Origin: Enterenecus faecium
GTDB taxonomy: Bacteria > Bacillota > Clostridia > Oscillospirales > Oscillospiraceae
Direction: 5' to 3'
Assembly (NCBI GenBank): GCA_018713215.1
Contig: DVFO01000066.1
Location: forward strand, 1 to 7,107
Length of the DNA stretch: 7,107 nucleotides
Below are positions 5,962-7,107 of this stretch, in pieces. A model generated the notes under the pieces. The model ran no database searches. It saw nothing but the letters and a program-made list of their open reading frames with translations, and had not been told where the DNA came from. The first letter of the stretch is position 1; each line of letters starts with the position of its first letter. A program made the translations under genes and the position numbers.

Positions 5962-7107
5962 ATGTCTAAGATTATTGGTATCGACCTTGGTACGACTAAC
6001 TCTTGTGTGTCCGTCATGGAGGGCGGCGAGGCCGTCGTCATCCCCAACGCCGAAGGTAACCGCACCACTCCCTCTGTGGTGGCCTTCTCCAAGGACGGCG
6101 AGCGCATGGTGGGCCAGGTGGCTAAGCGCCAGGCCATCACCAACCCCGACCGCACCGTGATCTCCATCAAGCGTGAGATGGGTTCCGACTACAAGGTGGA
6201 CGTGGACGGCAAGAAGTACACCCCCCAGGAGATCAGCGCCATGATCCTGCAAAAGCTGAAGGCGGACGCAGAGGCCTACCTGGGCCAGACCGTCACCGAG
6301 GCCGTCATCACCGTCCCCGCCTACTTCACCGACGCTCAGCGTCAGGCCACCAAGGACGCCGGTAAGATCGCCGGCCTGGAGGTCAAGCGTATCATCAACG
6401 AGCCCACCGCTGCCGCTCTGGCCTACGGTGTGGATAAGGAGAGCGACCAGAAGATCATGGTCTACGACCTGGGCGGCGGCACCTTCGATGTGTCCGTGCT
6501 GGAGGTGGGCGACGGCGTCATCGAGGTGCTGGCCACTGCCGGTAACAACCGTCTGGGCGGCGACGACTTCGATAAGTGCATCATGGACTGGATGGCCGCT
6601 GAGTTCAAGAAGGCCGAGGGCATCGACCTGACCGGCGATAAGGTGGCCATGCAGCGGCTGAAGGAGGCCGCCGAGAAGGCCAAGATCGAGCTGAGCGGCG
6701 TCACCAGCTCCAGCATCAACCTGCCCTATATCACCGCCGACGCCACCGGGCCCAAGCACCTGGACCTGACCCTCACCCGGGCCAAGTTCAACGAGCTCAC
6801 CGCCCACCTGGTGGAGGCCACCACCGGCCCCGTGCGCCAGGCCATGAGCGACGCCGGCCTGAAGTCCAGCGACCTGCACAAGGTGCTGCTGGTGGGCGGC
6901 TCCAGCCGTATCCCCGCTGTCCAGGAGGCCGTGAAGAAGATCACCGGCCTGGAGGGCTTCAAGGGCATCAACCCCGACGAGTGCGTGGCCATGGGCGCTG
7001 CCATCCAGGGCGGCGTGCTGGTGGGCGACGTCAAGGGCCTGCTGCTGCTGGACGTCACTCCCCTGTCCCTGGGCATTGAGACCATGGGCGGCGTGATGAC
7101 CAAGCTC
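5962..7107 (+). CDS. dnaK: Chaperone protein DnaK (Hsp70), partial (C-terminus beyond right edge)
   Basis: The frame is open from the ATG to the window end, 382 codons, covering the whole nucleotide-binding domain and the start of the substrate domain; about 230 residues are expected beyond the edge. ATPase motifs are intact: IDLGTTNS (7-14), Lys70 in SIKREMG, VITVPAYF (115-122), NEPTAAALAYG (146-156), DLGGGTFD (169-176), RLGGDDFD (197-204) and GGSSRIPAVQEA (312-323). The short spacing between SIKREMGSD and YTPQE is the Gram-positive form, lacking the insert of proteobacterial DnaK. The interdomain linker reads VKGLLLLD (357-364). AGGAGG (5949-5954) lies 7 nt before the ATG. A 55-nt AT-rich gap separates it from grpE; dnaJ is expected downstream. 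DnaK binds unfolded peptides in ATP-driven cycles with GrpE and DnaJ. Confidence 0.98.
   Translation, partial: MSKIIGIDLGTTNSCVSVMEGGEAVVIPNAEGNRTTPSVVAFSKDGERMVGQVAKRQAITNPDRTVISIKREMGSDYKVDVDGKKYTPQEISAMILQKLKADAEAYLGQTVTEAVITVPAYFTDAQRQATKDAGKIAGLEVKRIINEPTAAALAYGVDKESDQKIMVYDLGGGTFDVSVLEVGDGVIEVLATAGNNRLGGDDFDKCIMDWMAAEFKKAEGIDLTGDKVAMQRLKEAAEKAKIELSGVTSSSINLPYITADATGPKHLDLTLTRAKFNELTAHLVEATTGPVRQAMSDAGLKSSDLHKVLLVGGSSRIPAVQEAVKKITGLEGFKGINPDECVAMGAAIQGGVLVGDVKGLLLLDVTPLSLGIETMGGVMTKL

Noticed and set aside
5175..6170. A 331-codon open frame on the minus strand opposite the end of hrcA, grpE and the start of dnaK
   Set aside because: It covers three sense-strand features with strong family support and has a Leu/Gly/Val-rich reverse-strand composition.
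5947..6879. A 310-codon open frame on the minus strand opposite dnaK
   Set aside because: Long antisense frames over dnaK are a known coding artefact in GC-rich genomes; the dnaK frame is unambiguous and the antisense product is Gly/Leu/His-rich without a domain.
1..7107. CRISPR arrays, tRNA or rRNA genes, complete insertion sequences
   Set aside because: No spaced direct-repeat series, no cloverleaf or rRNA motif and no transposase frame could be found in either strand.

Overview
The window looks like a chromosomal segment from a high-GC member of the Clostridia, most plausibly an Oscillospiraceae gut bacterium of the Flavonifractor/Pseudoflavonifractor kind. The reasons are a hrcA-grpE-dnaK heat-shock operon under a perfect CIRCE operator, a Gram-positive-type DnaK that closely resembles the Bacillus protein, strong AGGAGG ribosome sites, and coding DNA that is roughly 60-70% GC where I counted lines by hand. 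The genus is inference; the class is well supported.

Layout. (1) Positions 1-467, minus strand: the N-terminal part of an XRE-family helix-turn-helix regulator, cut by the window edge. Its DNA is close to 50% GC, unlike everything to its right, and it resembles regulators carried by integrative elements. (2) 508-541: a strong hairpin with T-rich flanks, the terminator of rpiB. (3) 557-1825, minus: a PHP-type histidinol-phosphatase gene (GTG start) followed 18 nt later by rpiB, a tight two-gene unit. (4) 1826-2010: a 185-nt intergenic region made almost entirely of four separate perfect or near-perfect hairpins. (5) 2011-4026, minus: a large PMT-family (GT39) protein mannosyltransferase with an extra N-terminal membrane helix and a beta-rich, discoidin-like domain placed just before the catalytic Asp-Glu loop. 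(6) 4027-4301: a divergent control region holding a candidate promoter for the PMT gene on the minus strand, and a TTGACA-N17-TACAGT promoter overlapped downstream by CIRCE on the plus strand. (7) 4302-7107, plus: hrcA (TTG start), grpE and the first 382 codons of dnaK, which runs off the right edge.

How the genes work together. HrcA represses its own operon through CIRCE, and GrpE is the nucleotide exchange factor for DnaK, so the right half is a self-regulated chaperone module; dnaJ would be expected next, outside the window. The left half is a set of minus-strand metabolic and envelope genes with no obvious functional link to heat shock. Histidinol phosphatase and RpiB touch the same supply line only loosely (ribose-5-phosphate to PRPP to histidine).

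I do not see a clear undescribed multi-gene system. The parts most worth a second look are the hairpin array between the PMT gene and the phosphatase gene, the unusual domain layout of the PMT protein, and the composition break to the left of rpiB, which may mark the end of an integrated element.
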